Assembly (NCBI GenBank): GCA_046348225.1
Contig: JAXMEQ010000002.1
Location: 62,001-126,000 of the forward strand
Length of the DNA: 64,000 nucleotides
From: JAXMEQ01 sp046348225
GTDB lineage: Bacteria; Pseudomonadota; Gammaproteobacteria; Burkholderiales; Burkholderiaceae_C
Direction: 5' to 3'
A program made the translations under genes and the position numbers. The notes under the pieces are model-generated. The model had not been told where the DNA came from. It saw nothing but the letters and a program-made list of their open reading frames with translations, and did not search any database. Below, in pieces: positions 25,864 to 33,181 of this stretch (position 1 is the stretch's first letter; each line of letters starts with the position of its first letter).

Positions 25864-26459
25864 GCGGTAGCAAGCGGTTGGTTCAATGGGGAAACGGGGG
25901 CCGAAGCGGCCAGGGGTGCGCCTGTCAACGACTGCAGCAGGGCCAGGCCGAGCGGCCAGTCGCCATGGCCCGACTCGACATTGATGTGGCCCGCGCCGGT
26001 GAGGCGCACAAACTCGCTGCCCCAGGCCCGGGCATAGGCGCCCGCCAGGCGCACCGGGCAGTAGGGGTCGTTGCTGCTGCCCACCACGATGCTGCGGTAC
26101 GGCAGCCGGGCATACGGCACCGGGGCAAAGTCCTGCAGCACGGCGCGGCGCTCGGGGTCGGCCGGTGCCACCAGCAGTGCGCCGGCAATGCGGTGCGCGA
26201 CTTCTGTTGGCAAGTGACTGGTGGCAATGCAGCCCAAGCTGTGGGCGGCCACCACCACAGGGCCGGGCGCTTCAAGAATCTGTCGCGCCAGCGAGTCCAC
26301 CCAGGCGGCGCGGGTGGGCGTGATCCAGTCGTCCTGCACCACGCGACGCGCACCCGGAATCTGCTCGGCCCACAGGCTTTGCCAGTGGCCAGGGCCCGAG
26401 TCGCGCCAGCCGGGCACGATGACCACAGTCGCGGAGGAAGCGCGTTCGCCTATATGCAT
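25860..26459 (-). CDS. RBBP9/YdeN-family alpha/beta hydrolase, first gene of the sulfate-uptake operon
   Basis: A 199-residue serine hydrolase-like protein. VIVPGWRDSGPGHWQSLW at the N-terminus and the nucleophile elbow AHSLGCIA (Ser74) are typical of the RBBP9/YdeN group; the catalytic histidine is likely the one in GHGDWP near residue 165. No signal peptide is seen, so it is probably cytosolic. It overlaps the sulfate-binding protein gene by 4 bases and is therefore cotranscribed with sulfate uptake; a role in releasing sulfur from esters is possible but is inference. No Shine-Dalgarno site precedes the ATG. The promoter ends 6 bases upstream. Confidence 0.82.
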   Translation of the reverse strand: MHIGERASSATVVIVPGWRDSGPGHWQSLWAEQIPGARRVVQDDWITPTRAAWVDSLARQILEAPGPVVVAAHSLGCIATSHLPTEVAHRIAGALLVAPADPERRAVLQDFAPVPYARLPYRSIVVGSSNDPYCPVRLAGAYARAWGSEFVRLTGAGHINVESGHGDWPLGLALLQSLTGAPLAASAPVSPLNQPLATA

Positions 26460-26465
26460 AAAAGC

Positions 26466-26531
26466 ATTGTGGAGAACGATCTTCAGATCTCAAACGACTG
26501 AGTTTTCGTTAACTTATGGGTGTTTGCTTAT
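26466..26531 (-). promoter_or_regulatory. Sulfur-operon promoter with ATAAG direct repeat (hydrolase-sbp-cysTWA)
   Basis: On the minus strand ATAAG (26531-26527), 9 bases, ATAAG (26517-26513), 16 bases, CGTTTG (26496-26491), 19 bases, CACAAT (26471-26466), then 6 bases to the ATG. The same elements at the same spacings precede the tauE-cysI operon at 32296. CACAAT is the likely -10 box, which places the transcript start at or beside the start codon. The ATAAG pair is a candidate activator (CysB) site. Confidence 0.65.
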
Positions 26532-26566
26532 AGCGAAACTGGCTAAGACCGGGGCGCGGGCACACC

Positions 26567-27055
26567 TCACCGGTACTGGCCCGAGGTGATGAACTGCTGG
26601 AAGGCTTCGCACCAGACCAGCACGCCCCGGTACTGCGCCACGTCCACGCCGGCGGGCACGGGGGCAATGAAGCCGTCAAAGTTCTTGATGTCGGCCAATG
26701 CGACCGACCGGGCCTTGATGCGCTGGAAATCCGCGCCGCTCTGCACGAATTCAGGCGTCAGGTACAGGCGGTAAGCCGGCCCGGGCGCCAGCCGGCCGGT
26801 GTGGGTGATGCTGCGCGCCCCCACGGCCACCGTGCCCTCGCCCCAGTGCAGCGCGTCGCTGCCCGGCAGGTCGCGCCGCAAGCTCGCGCGGAAGCTGGCG
26901 TCGGCCGCGGCCTGCGCCAGCGCGGTGGCGGCAATCGGCGGCGGCGCCGCGAGGATGGGCAGGAAGTACACGCCCAGCGCAAAACCCAGCGCCAGCGCCG
27001 CTGAATGGCTGGCCGCCAGCAGGACAAGTTTTTTCATCGGGGTGAGTCGGGCCAT
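26567..27055 (-). CDS. DM13-domain protein, membrane-anchored
   Basis: A 162-residue protein with one N-terminal membrane helix or uncleaved signal (about 8-33, LVLLAASHSAALALGFALGV). The rest is a DM13 domain: HTGRLAPGPAYRLYLTPEFV and, at the end, VPAGVDVAQYRGVLVWCEAF then QQFITSGQYR. DM13 domains are thought to carry redox-active groups, with the tryptophan-cysteine pair (VWC) conserved. It would act on the periplasmic side. It starts 4 bases after the LysR gene stop, so the two are coupled. The ATG at 27055 has AAGGCGG upstream; MKKLVLL at 27037 is an alternative start. Confidence 0.82.
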   Translation of the reverse strand: MARLTPMKKLVLLAASHSAALALGFALGVYFLPILAAPPPIAATALAQAAADASFRASLRRDLPGSDALHWGEGTVAVGARSITHTGRLAPGPAYRLYLTPEFVQSGADFQRIKARSVALADIKNFDGFIAPVPAGVDVAQYRGVLVWCEAFQQFITSGQYR

Positions 27056-27059
27056 GGGT

Positions 27060-27983
27060 TCACCGCCTTACACGGCCCGGCGCGTCACCTTCGGCCACCA
27101 CCTGCTCGGCCAGAAAGTCCAGAAACCGCCGCACCGCCGGCAGCAGCCCCCGGCGCGAAGGGAACACGGCATGAAAGATGCCGGGGCGCGGCGCCCAGCC
27201 CGGCAGCACCTCCACCAGCCTGCGGTCCAGCAGTTCGTCGCGGCACATGTAGTCGGGCAGCACGCAAATCCCGGTGCCGCGCACCACCGCCTGCTTCAGC
27301 GTGTGCAGGTCGTCCGCTACATAGCGCGGCTGGTGCGTCCAGGGATGCAGGCCCCCGTCGGGCCCCACCAGCTGCCAGGTGGTGCGGCCGTCGGCGGCGC
27401 CCATGCTCACGGTGTCTAGCCTGGCCAGGTCTTCCAGCCGGGCGGGCCGCCCCTGGCGCGCCAGCTGGGCGGGGCTGCCCACCAGCAGCGTCTGGGTGAT
27501 GGCCAGCTGCTTGACCACCAGGCTGCCGCTGTCGTCGAGCGTGGGGCGCACCCGCAGCGCCACGTCAATGCCCTCTTCCACCAGATTCACCACCCGGTTG
27601 CTGACTTGCATTTCCACCCGCACCTCGGGGTGCCGCGCGAGAAACTGCGGCAGGATGGGCCCGAGCGTGCTCTGCGCCAGCGTGACCGGGCAGGCCACGC
27701 GGATGGTGCCGCGCGGCTCGGTTTGCACCTGGGCCACCGCCTCGGCGGCGGCAGCGGCCTCGTCGCGCATGGCGCTGCAATGCCGGTGGTACAGCTCACC
27801 GGCTTCCGTGAGTGACAGCTTGCGGGTGGTGCGCTGCAGCAGCCGCACGCCCAGCCGGGCCTCCAGCTCCGCCACCCGCCGCGACAGGCGCGATTTCGGG
27901 ATGCCCAAGGCCCGCCCGGCCGCGGCAAAACCGCCCCGGTCCACCACCTCCGCGAAGTACAGCATGTCGTTCAAGTCCTGCAT
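27060..27983 (-). CDS. LysR-type transcriptional regulator
   Basis: A 307-residue regulator with an N-terminal winged helix-turn-helix (GGFAAAGRALGIPKSRLSRR, about 17-36) and a periplasmic-binding-protein-like effector domain. It is divergent from azoR, with inverted repeats in the gap, so it probably controls azoR and itself in response to an electrophile or quinone; that is inference from position. The DM13 gene follows in the same operon. Confidence 0.9.
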   Translation of the reverse strand: MQDLNDMLYFAEVVDRGGFAAAGRALGIPKSRLSRRVAELEARLGVRLLQRTTRKLSLTEAGELYHRHCSAMRDEAAAAAEAVAQVQTEPRGTIRVACPVTLAQSTLGPILPQFLARHPEVRVEMQVSNRVVNLVEEGIDVALRVRPTLDDSGSLVVKQLAITQTLLVGSPAQLARQGRPARLEDLARLDTVSMGAADGRTTWQLVGPDGGLHPWTHQPRYVADDLHTLKQAVVRGTGICVLPDYMCRDELLDRRLVEVLPGWAPRPGIFHAVFPSRRGLLPAVRRFLDFLAEQVVAEGDAPGRVRR

Positions 27984-27993
27984 GGCAACCCAA

Positions 27994-28049
27994 ATTGTTC
28001 TATAGACAGGACAATCTATCGCGAAATTGCCTGCTTATCAATGGATAAG
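27994..28049. promoter_or_regulatory. Candidate LysR operators between the regulator and azoR
   Basis: ATTGTTCT (27994-28001) and AGGACAAT (28008-28015) form an inverted repeat, 7 of 8 pairs, with a 6-base centre. CTTATC (28034-28039) and GATAAG (28044-28049) form a second, perfect 6-bp dyad. Both lie in the 121-base divergent gap, the usual place for LysR binding. Confidence 0.5.
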
Positions 28050-28104
28050 GCACGCCCAACAATTCATCCATCGCCGCAAACGCGGTTAACCAACGGAGAT
28101 GGCC

Positions 28105-28752
28105 ATGAAACTGCTTCACATTGATTCGAGCATCCTGGGCGGCAATTCGGTGTCGCGCCAATTGACGGAACGCATCACCGCCCAGTGGCGGGCGACCCAC
28201 CCCGGTACCGTGGTGGAGTACCTGGACCTGGCCATCGACGCGCCCAGCCACCTGTCGATCGACTCACTGGGCTTCCGCGCCCCGGCCGGCGCCGAGCTGA
28301 CGGACCTGCAGCGGCGCGAGAACGAAGTCTCGGAAAAACTGGTCAGCCAGTTCCTGGCGGCAGACGTGGTGGTGGTGGGCGCACCGTTCTACAACTTTTC
28401 CATCCCCAGCCAGCTCAAGGCCTGGATTGACCGCATTGCCCAGGTGGGCCGCACCTTCAAGTACACCGACAAGGGCCCGGTGGGCCTGGCCGGCGGCAAG
28501 ACGGTGATCGTGGCCTCCACCCGTGGCGGCGTGTATTCCACCAGCGAGGCCGGCAACGCCATGGAGCACCAGGAAAGCTACCTCAAGACGGTGTTCGGCT
28601 TCCTGGGCGTGACCGACGTGCGCTTTGTGCGGGCCGAGGGTGTGGCCATGGGCGATGCGGCCAAGGGGCAGGCGCTGGCATCGGCCGAGGCCGAGATCAA
28701 GGCCATCAGCGGCGTCGCGGCCAACCAGGCCAGCGTGGCCGTGGCGGCCTGA
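28105..28752 (+). CDS. azoR: FMN-dependent NADH-azoreductase (NAD(P)H:quinone reductase)
   Basis: A 215-residue flavodoxin-fold enzyme that reduces quinones and azo compounds with NADH. LLHIDSSILGGNSVSRQL binds the FMN phosphate, and APFYNFSIPSQLKAWIDRI is the AzoR signature. GGAG at 28095-28098 is 6 bases from the ATG at 28105, so I prefer this start over the ATG at 28099. It is divergent from the LysR gene and followed by a hairpin repeat. Confidence 0.92.
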   Translation: MKLLHIDSSILGGNSVSRQLTERITAQWRATHPGTVVEYLDLAIDAPSHLSIDSLGFRAPAGAELTDLQRRENEVSEKLVSQFLAADVVVVGAPFYNFSIPSQLKAWIDRIAQVGRTFKYTDKGPVGLAGGKTVIVASTRGGVYSTSEAGNAMEHQESYLKTVFGFLGVTDVRFVRAEGVAMGDAAKGQALASAEAEIKAISGVAANQASVAVAA

Positions 28753-28758
28753 GTCTTT

Positions 28759-28803
28759 TGAGGCGCTATCTTTTTGATAGCGCCTCACGCATGCTGTAAA
28801 GGG
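28759..28803 (+). repeat. Dispersed repeat, copy R5, with a perfect 12-bp hairpin
   Basis: TGAGGCGCTATC (28759-28770), TTTTT loop, GATAGCGCCTCA (28776-28787), then CGCATGCTGTAAAGGGGCCA. The stem is identical to that of copy R1 at 1082-1110. It sits between convergent azoR and the second sulfate-binding protein gene, where it can serve as a two-way transcription stop. The body of the repeat is shortened. Confidence 0.82.
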
Positions 28804-28819
28804 GCCACAGCCAGATTGG

Positions 28820-29848
28820 TCATTTCCGGGTGTAGATCTGGTCAAAGGTGCCGCCATCGGCAAAGTGATCCTTCGCGGCCTTGTCCCAGCCACCGAAGGC
28901 CTCTTCAATCCTGAACAGGTTGAGCTTGGGCAGCTGTTTGGCGTACTTGGCCTGGGCCTTGGCGCTGGTCGGGCGGTAGAAGTGCTTGCCAATGATGTCC
29001 TGCGCTTCTTCGCTGTACAGGTACTTCAGGTACTCCTCGGCCACGGCGCGGGTGCCCTTCTTGTCCACGTTCTTGTCCACCACGGTCACGGCCGGCTCGG
29101 CCAGGATGGACAGCGACGGGTAGATGAAGTCCACCTTGTTGCCGAACTCCTTTTCCAGCAGGTAGGCTTCGTTTTCCCAGCTGATGAACACGTCGCCCTG
29201 GTTGCGCTGGGCAAACGTCACCGACGAACCGCGCGCACCGGTGTCCAGCACCGGCACGTTGGCGTAAAGCCTGGCCACGAATTCCTTTGCCTTGGCATCG
29301 CCGCCGTACTTGCGCTTGGCAAATTCCCAGGCGGCCAGGTAATTCCAGCGGGCGCCGCCCGACGTCTTGGGGTTGGGCGTGATCACGCTGATGCCGGGCT
29401 TGACGAGGTCGTCCCAGTCCTTGATGCCCTTGGGGTTGCCCTGGCGGACGACCAGCACGATGGTTGAGGTGTAGGGCGAGCTGTTGAGCGGCAGGCGCTT
29501 CTGCCAGTCCTTGGGGATCCAGCCGCCATTGGTGTGCAGCGCGTCGGTGTCGCCGGCCAGCGCCAGGGTGGCCACGTCGGCCTCCAGCCCGTCGATGATC
29601 GAACGCGCCTGCCGGCCCGAGCCGCCATGGCTTTGCTTGATGGTCACGTCCTGGCCGGTCTTGGCCTTCCAGTGTTTCGTGAAGGCGGCGTTGTACTCCA
29701 CGTACAGCTCGCGCGTCGGGTCGTAGGACACGTTGAGCAGCGTGACCGGCGCGTTCGCCTGGGCGAATGCGGTCACGCTGGGCAGGGACAAGGCGGCAGC
29801 CGCGGCGGCGGCCAGGGGAATCTTGATAAAGTTGCGGCGTTGCGTCAT
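28820..29848 (-). CDS. Sulfate-binding periplasmic protein (Sbp family), Tat-type signal
   Basis: A 342-residue paralogue of the binding protein at 24874. The N-terminus MTQRRNFIKIPLAAAAAAAL carries a twin-arginine motif (RRNFIK) ahead of a hydrophobic stretch ending near AFA|QA, so it is probably exported by the Tat system. The mature part has NVSYDPTRELYVEYNAAF, KQSHGGSGRQARSIIDGL and NPKTSGGARWNYLAAWEF. It has no permease of its own nearby and could feed CysTWA. The start at MTQRRN (29848) is preferred over the upstream in-frame ATG at 29899, which would bury the signal peptide. Confidence 0.92.
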   Translation of the reverse strand: MTQRRNFIKIPLAAAAAAALSLPSVTAFAQANAPVTLLNVSYDPTRELYVEYNAAFTKHWKAKTGQDVTIKQSHGGSGRQARSIIDGLEADVATLALAGDTDALHTNGGWIPKDWQKRLPLNSSPYTSTIVLVVRQGNPKGIKDWDDLVKPGISVITPNPKTSGGARWNYLAAWEFAKRKYGGDAKAKEFVARLYANVPVLDTGARGSSVTFAQRNQGDVFISWENEAYLLEKEFGNKVDFIYPSLSILAEPAVTVVDKNVDKKGTRAVAEEYLKYLYSEEAQDIIGKHFYRPTSAKAQAKYAKQLPKLNLFRIEEAFGGWDKAAKDHFADGGTFDQIYTRK

Positions 29849-29960
29849 AACGGTCTCTGAAAGGGTTGAACACTGAACAGAGCCGATTCTGGAAGCCACT
29901 CCTCAAAACTGGAACCAATAAGATTTCAGTTGTTAATAGCTTAAACATCCAAAGGCGCCC

Positions 29961-30233
29961 ATGGCACGTACCGTCAACTGCATCAAGCTCGGCCAGGAGG
30001 CCGAAGGCTTGGACTTCCCGCCCTACCCCGGTGAACTGGGCAAGCGCATCTGGGAAAACGTGAGCAAGGAGGCCTGGGCCGCCTGGCTCAAGCAGCAAAC
30101 CATGCTGGTCAATGAGAACCGCCTGAACCTGGCCGACCAGCGGGCCCGCGAGTACCTGAAACGCCAGATGGAGAACCATTTCTTCGGCAGTGGCGCCGAC
30201 GTGGCCCAGGGCTACGTGCCGCCCAGCGCCTGA
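29961..30233 (+). CDS. yggX: Oxidative damage protection protein / Fe(II)-trafficking protein, YggX
   Basis: A 90-residue cytosolic protein, the normal YggX length. It opens ARTVNCIKLGQEAEGLDFPP with the conserved Cys7, and contains WLKQQTMLVNENRLNL. YggX protects iron-sulfur clusters and DNA from oxidative damage. It is divergent from the Tat-type sulfate-binding protein gene and precedes the FAD oxidase gene by 20 bases. Confidence 0.95.
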   Translation: MARTVNCIKLGQEAEGLDFPPYPGELGKRIWENVSKEAWAAWLKQQTMLVNENRLNLADQRAREYLKRQMENHFFGSGADVAQGYVPPSA

Positions 30234-30253
30234 CGGGTGCCCCCTTTCCACCC

Positions 30254-31456
30254 ATGACGCAAACCCCCACACAAGGCCCGCCCGGGCCTTGTGTCGTTGT
30301 GGGTGGCGGCATTGCCGGGGCTGCGGTGGCGGCCAGTCTGGCGCGGCGCGGCGGGCCGGTCCAGGTACTCGACGCGGCGGCCGAGCCGGCCGGTGGTGCC
30401 TCGGCCCTGCCGGTCGGGCTGTTTGCGCCGCATGTATCGCCCGACGACGCCATCCTCTCGCGCCTGACCCGCGCCGGCGTGCAGGCCACGCTGGCACAGG
30501 CCCGCGCGCTGCTGCGCGAGGGGCTGGACTGGCAGCTCACCGGCGTGCTGGAGCATGGACTCAAGCCCGCAGCGCGTGAACGGCGGCAACTGCCGGCCGG
30601 CGCGACGGAATTCCACGGCACGCGCCTGGCCGCGGCGGCCGAGCTGCAACGCGCGGGCCTGCCCGCGGATGCCCCCGCGCTGTGGCACGCGCAGGCCGGC
30701 TGGCTCAAACCCGCAGCGCTGGTGCGGGCCCTGTTGGCGCAACCGGGCATTGTGTGGCGGGGCCGCACGCCTGTGAGCGGGCTGGTACACGACGGCAGCG
30801 CCTGGCAGGTGCTCGACGCACAAGGCGCGCTGCTGGCCCGCGCCGCGCAGGTGGTGGTGGCGGCCGGGCCCGCCAGCAGTGCCCTGCTGGGTGGCCACCT
30901 GCCGCTGCAGCCATTGCGCGGCCAGATCGCCTGGGCCCCCCACGCCCCCGGCGCGGCGGGGCTGCCGCCGTTCCCAGTCAATGGCCATGGCAGCCTGATC
31001 GCCGGCATTCCGCACCGCGGCGCCCCAGCCTGGTTTGTGGGCTCCACTTTCGAGCGCGACAGCACCGACGGCGCGGTACGCCCGGCCGACCATGCGGCCA
31101 ACCTGGCGCGACTGCACACCCTGCTGCCCGCTGCCGGCCTGGCGCTGGCCGGCGAGTTCGCAGCAGGCCGGGTGCAGGGCTGGGCCGGCGTGCGCGCCAC
31201 CCTGCCCGACCGGCTGCCAGCGGTGGGCCCGGTGGATGCAGCCAACGCGCCAGGCCTGCTGGCCTGCACCGGCATGGGCGCGCGCGGCCTGACGCTCGCC
31301 GTGCTGTGTGGCGAGTTGCTGGCCGCCGGGCTGCACGGCGAGCCGCTGCCACTGGACGCCGCCCTGGCCCGGGCCCTGGCGGCGAGCCGGTTCCGCCCCA
31401 CAGGCCCAAGCCAGAATGGGCTCCAGCCCGCTTCCGCACTGCGCAAGGCGCTATAG
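30254..31456 (+). CDS. FAD-dependent oxidoreductase, stand-alone MnmC2-like (tRNA cmnm5s2U oxidase domain)
   Basis: A 400-residue DAO-family flavoprotein. The FAD-binding motif VVVGGGIAGAAVAASL is at 14-29; PLRGQIAWAP and the C-terminal GMGARGLTLAVLCGELLA match the oxidase (C-terminal) half of bifunctional MnmC, which converts cmnm5 to nm5 in the wobble uridine of tRNA. The N-terminal methyltransferase half is absent, so it could be a split MnmC2 or a related amine oxidase. The last codons (LQPASALRKAL then TAG) lie in a dispersed repeat, and the stop codon abuts that of the convergent response regulator. Confidence 0.78.
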   Translation: MTQTPTQGPPGPCVVVGGGIAGAAVAASLARRGGPVQVLDAAAEPAGGASALPVGLFAPHVSPDDAILSRLTRAGVQATLAQARALLREGLDWQLTGVLEHGLKPAARERRQLPAGATEFHGTRLAAAAELQRAGLPADAPALWHAQAGWLKPAALVRALLAQPGIVWRGRTPVSGLVHDGSAWQVLDAQGALLARAAQVVVAAGPASSALLGGHLPLQPLRGQIAWAPHAPGAAGLPPFPVNGHGSLIAGIPHRGAPAWFVGSTFERDSTDGAVRPADHAANLARLHTLLPAAGLALAGEFAAGRVQGWAGVRATLPDRLPAVGPVDAANAPGLLACTGMGARGLTLAVLCGELLAAGLHGEPLPLDAALARALAASRFRPTGPSQNGLQPASALRKAL

Positions 31457-31469
31457 TTTTTGTAGCAAC
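31411..31469 (-). repeat. Dispersed repeat, copy R6, providing two convergent stop codons
   Basis: On the minus strand GTTGCTACAAAAACTATAGC, then GCCTTGCGCAG, then GCGGGCTGGAGCCCATT match the family. Its central CTATAG (31451-31456) is read as TAG by the plus-strand oxidase gene and as TAG by the minus-strand response regulator gene, so both proteins end inside the repeat. Confidence 0.88.
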
Positions 31470-32197
31470 TCGTGCAGTTGGGCCGGGTCAAATGGTTTGG
31501 CCAGGCAGGCCTGGGCACCGGCCCGCCGGGCGCGAAGCGGGGCCAACAGCGGCGACGCTGCGGTGGTGACCCAGACCGCGCCAGGTGCGGTGGGCGCGGC
31601 GCGCAGTTCGCGCAACAACTGCCAGCCGTCACGGTCCGGCAGGGCCAGGTCCAGCAGCACCAGGGTGTACGGCTGGGCCTGCACCAGCGCCAGGGCGTCA
31701 GCCGCCGTGGCGGCTTCGTCGGTGAACACCAGACCAGCCAGGGCCAGCCGCGCCCGCAGGTACAGCCGCTCCTCGGCGCTGGTGTTGACCACCAGTGCCC
31801 GCCGCCCGGAAGCATCGGGCTCAGGTGGTTGGGTGTCGGGGCCGGCATCAAAGCCGAGGTCAAAGTCCAGCTCGGCCGGCGGGCCGTACAGGCTGTCCAT
31901 GGCCTGGACGACATGGGGCCAGTGCAGCGGCCGCTCGAAGCTGCGCCAGGCCTGCGCGGGCGGCTGCGGGCCGACCCAGATGAGCTTGACCGCCGGGTCC
32001 ACGCCCGTGGTTTCCAGCGACAGGCGCGCCTCGTAGCTTTCGCCGTCCACCAGCGCCAGCACAGCGGGTGCGGGCGCGTCTTCGGCCCAGAGCATGTAGT
32101 GCACCGCCTGGCCGGCCGACAGGCGGAACAGCGTGTTCAGCGCATGGCGCTCCACGTCCGAAAAGCCCACCACCTTCACGAATACCGGTTCAGCCAT
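31451..32197 (-). CDS. Response regulator receiver protein with a novel N-terminal domain
   Basis: A 248-residue protein. The C-terminal 120 residues are a receiver domain: LVVNTSAEERLYLRARLALA, the phospho-acceptor aspartate in YTLVLLDLALPDRDGWQLL and the conserved lysine in CLAKPFDP. The N-terminal 125 residues (FSDVERHALNTLFRLSAGQ...) match nothing I can name and show no DNA-binding motif, so the output may be protein-protein contact. No histidine kinase is adjacent. I chose MAEPVFVKVVGF (32197) as start; the longer frame extends into the divergent promoter. The last residues LHELLQKL come from repeat R6. Confidence 0.78.
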   Translation of the reverse strand: MAEPVFVKVVGFSDVERHALNTLFRLSAGQAVHYMLWAEDAPAPAVLALVDGESYEARLSLETTGVDPAVKLIWVGPQPPAQAWRSFERPLHWPHVVQAMDSLYGPPAELDFDLGFDAGPDTQPPEPDASGRRALVVNTSAEERLYLRARLALAGLVFTDEAATAADALALVQAQPYTLVLLDLALPDRDGWQLLRELRAAPTAPGAVWVTTAASPLLAPLRARRAGAQACLAKPFDPAQLHELLQKL

Positions 32198-32295
32198 GGG
32201 CCCGATTCTGCAACAGGCCGGGCGCCTTCCCGCCGCTTGGCGCCTTATCCGGCTGGCCCGCCAAAAGCCCCGCAAACCCGCGCCAGCATTGGCGC

Positions 32296-32361
32296 ATAAG
32301 CTTATCTGCATAAGGCGTGAACCAAAAAATCGTTTGGTTTCATATGCCGCCCCCGTACAGT
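32296..32361 (+). promoter_or_regulatory. Sulfur-operon promoter with ATAAG direct repeat (tauE-cysI-cysHDN)
   Basis: ATAAG (32296-32300), 9 bases, ATAAG (32310-32314), 16 bases, CGTTTG (32331-32336), 19 bases, TACAGT (32356-32361), then 7 bases to the ATG at 32369. The layout equals that of the hydrolase-sbp-cysTWA promoter at 26466-26531. The first ATAAG is part of the palindrome ATAAGCTTAT, and ACCAAA/TTTGGT form a further dyad (32321-32338). TACAGT is the likely -10 box, leaving almost no 5' leader. Confidence 0.65.
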
Positions 32362-32368
32362 CGCGCCC

Positions 32369-33160
32369 ATGCATGAACTGGCGTTTGTCCTGGCGGGTTT
32401 TGTGGTCGGCACCGTCGTCGGCCTGACCGGCGTGGGCGGTGGCTCGCTGATGACGCCCATCCTGATTTTCGGCTTCGGCATCAAGCCGTACCTGGCCATC
32501 GGCACCGATTTGCTGTTCGCCGCCTTCACCAAGGGCGGCGGCGCACTGGCGCTGGCCCGCGCCCGGCTGATTGACTGGCCGGTGGTGGGCCTGCTGTCAC
32601 TGGGCAGCATTCCGGCCGCGCTGGCCACCATCTGGGTGCTGCACCGGCTGGGCCCGGCCGACCCCGCCGTGCAACACCTCATGACCACCACACTGGGCGT
32701 GGCGCTGCTGCTCACCGCGGCCGCCACGCTGTACAAGGCCGTCAAGGGCAAAACCACCCCGCGCCACATTGAGCCCGCCCAGCTGAAGCAGGCCGCCCGC
32801 CCGCGCCACTGGGCGCTGCCGGTGCTGTTTGGTGCGGCCATTGGCACGCTGGTGTCGCTCACCTCCGTGGGCGCGGGTGCCATTGGCGTGACCGCGCTGA
32901 TGCTGCTGTACCCGGCCCTGCCGTTGCCGCGCATTGTGGCGGCCGACATTGCCTACGCCGTGCCATTGACGCTGGTGGCCGGCCTCGGTCACGCCTCCAT
33001 TGGATCGGTGGACTGGCGGTTGCTGGGCCTGTTGCTCACCGGCTCGCTGCCGGGCATCTGGCTGGGCTCGCGACTGGTGGCCAAAACGCCCGACCGCGTG
33101 ATCCGCTCGCTGCTGTCCGTGCTGCTGGCCTATGCCGGCGCCAAGCTGATCTCCATCTGA
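32369..33160 (+). CDS. TauE/SafE (TSUP) family membrane permease
   Basis: A 263-residue inner-membrane protein with eight predicted helices in two TSUP halves; each half starts with a glycine-rich motif (VGLTGVGGGSLMTPILIFGF and TSVGAGAIGVTALML). Members move sulfite, sulfoacetate or other sulfur anions. As first gene of the sulfate-reduction operon it may handle sulfite efflux or sulfate entry. It is 21 bases upstream of cysI. The promoter with the ATAAG pair lies just ahead and no Shine-Dalgarno site is visible, consistent with a very short leader. Confidence 0.88.
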   Translation: MHELAFVLAGFVVGTVVGLTGVGGGSLMTPILIFGFGIKPYLAIGTDLLFAAFTKGGGALALARARLIDWPVVGLLSLGSIPAALATIWVLHRLGPADPAVQHLMTTTLGVALLLTAAATLYKAVKGKTTPRHIEPAQLKQAARPRHWALPVLFGAAIGTLVSLTSVGAGAIGVTALMLLYPALPLPRIVAADIAYAVPLTLVAGLGHASIGSVDWRLLGLLLTGSLPGIWLGSRLVAKTPDRVIRSLLSVLLAYAGAKLISI

Positions 33161-33181
33161 TTCCCCCGAGAAAAGACCACG

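Noticed and set aside
29849..29960. ATAAG-N9-ATAAG sulfur promoter in front of the second sulfate-binding protein
   Set aside because: Only a single ATAAG-like string and none of the spacings fit, so the element is limited to two operons here.
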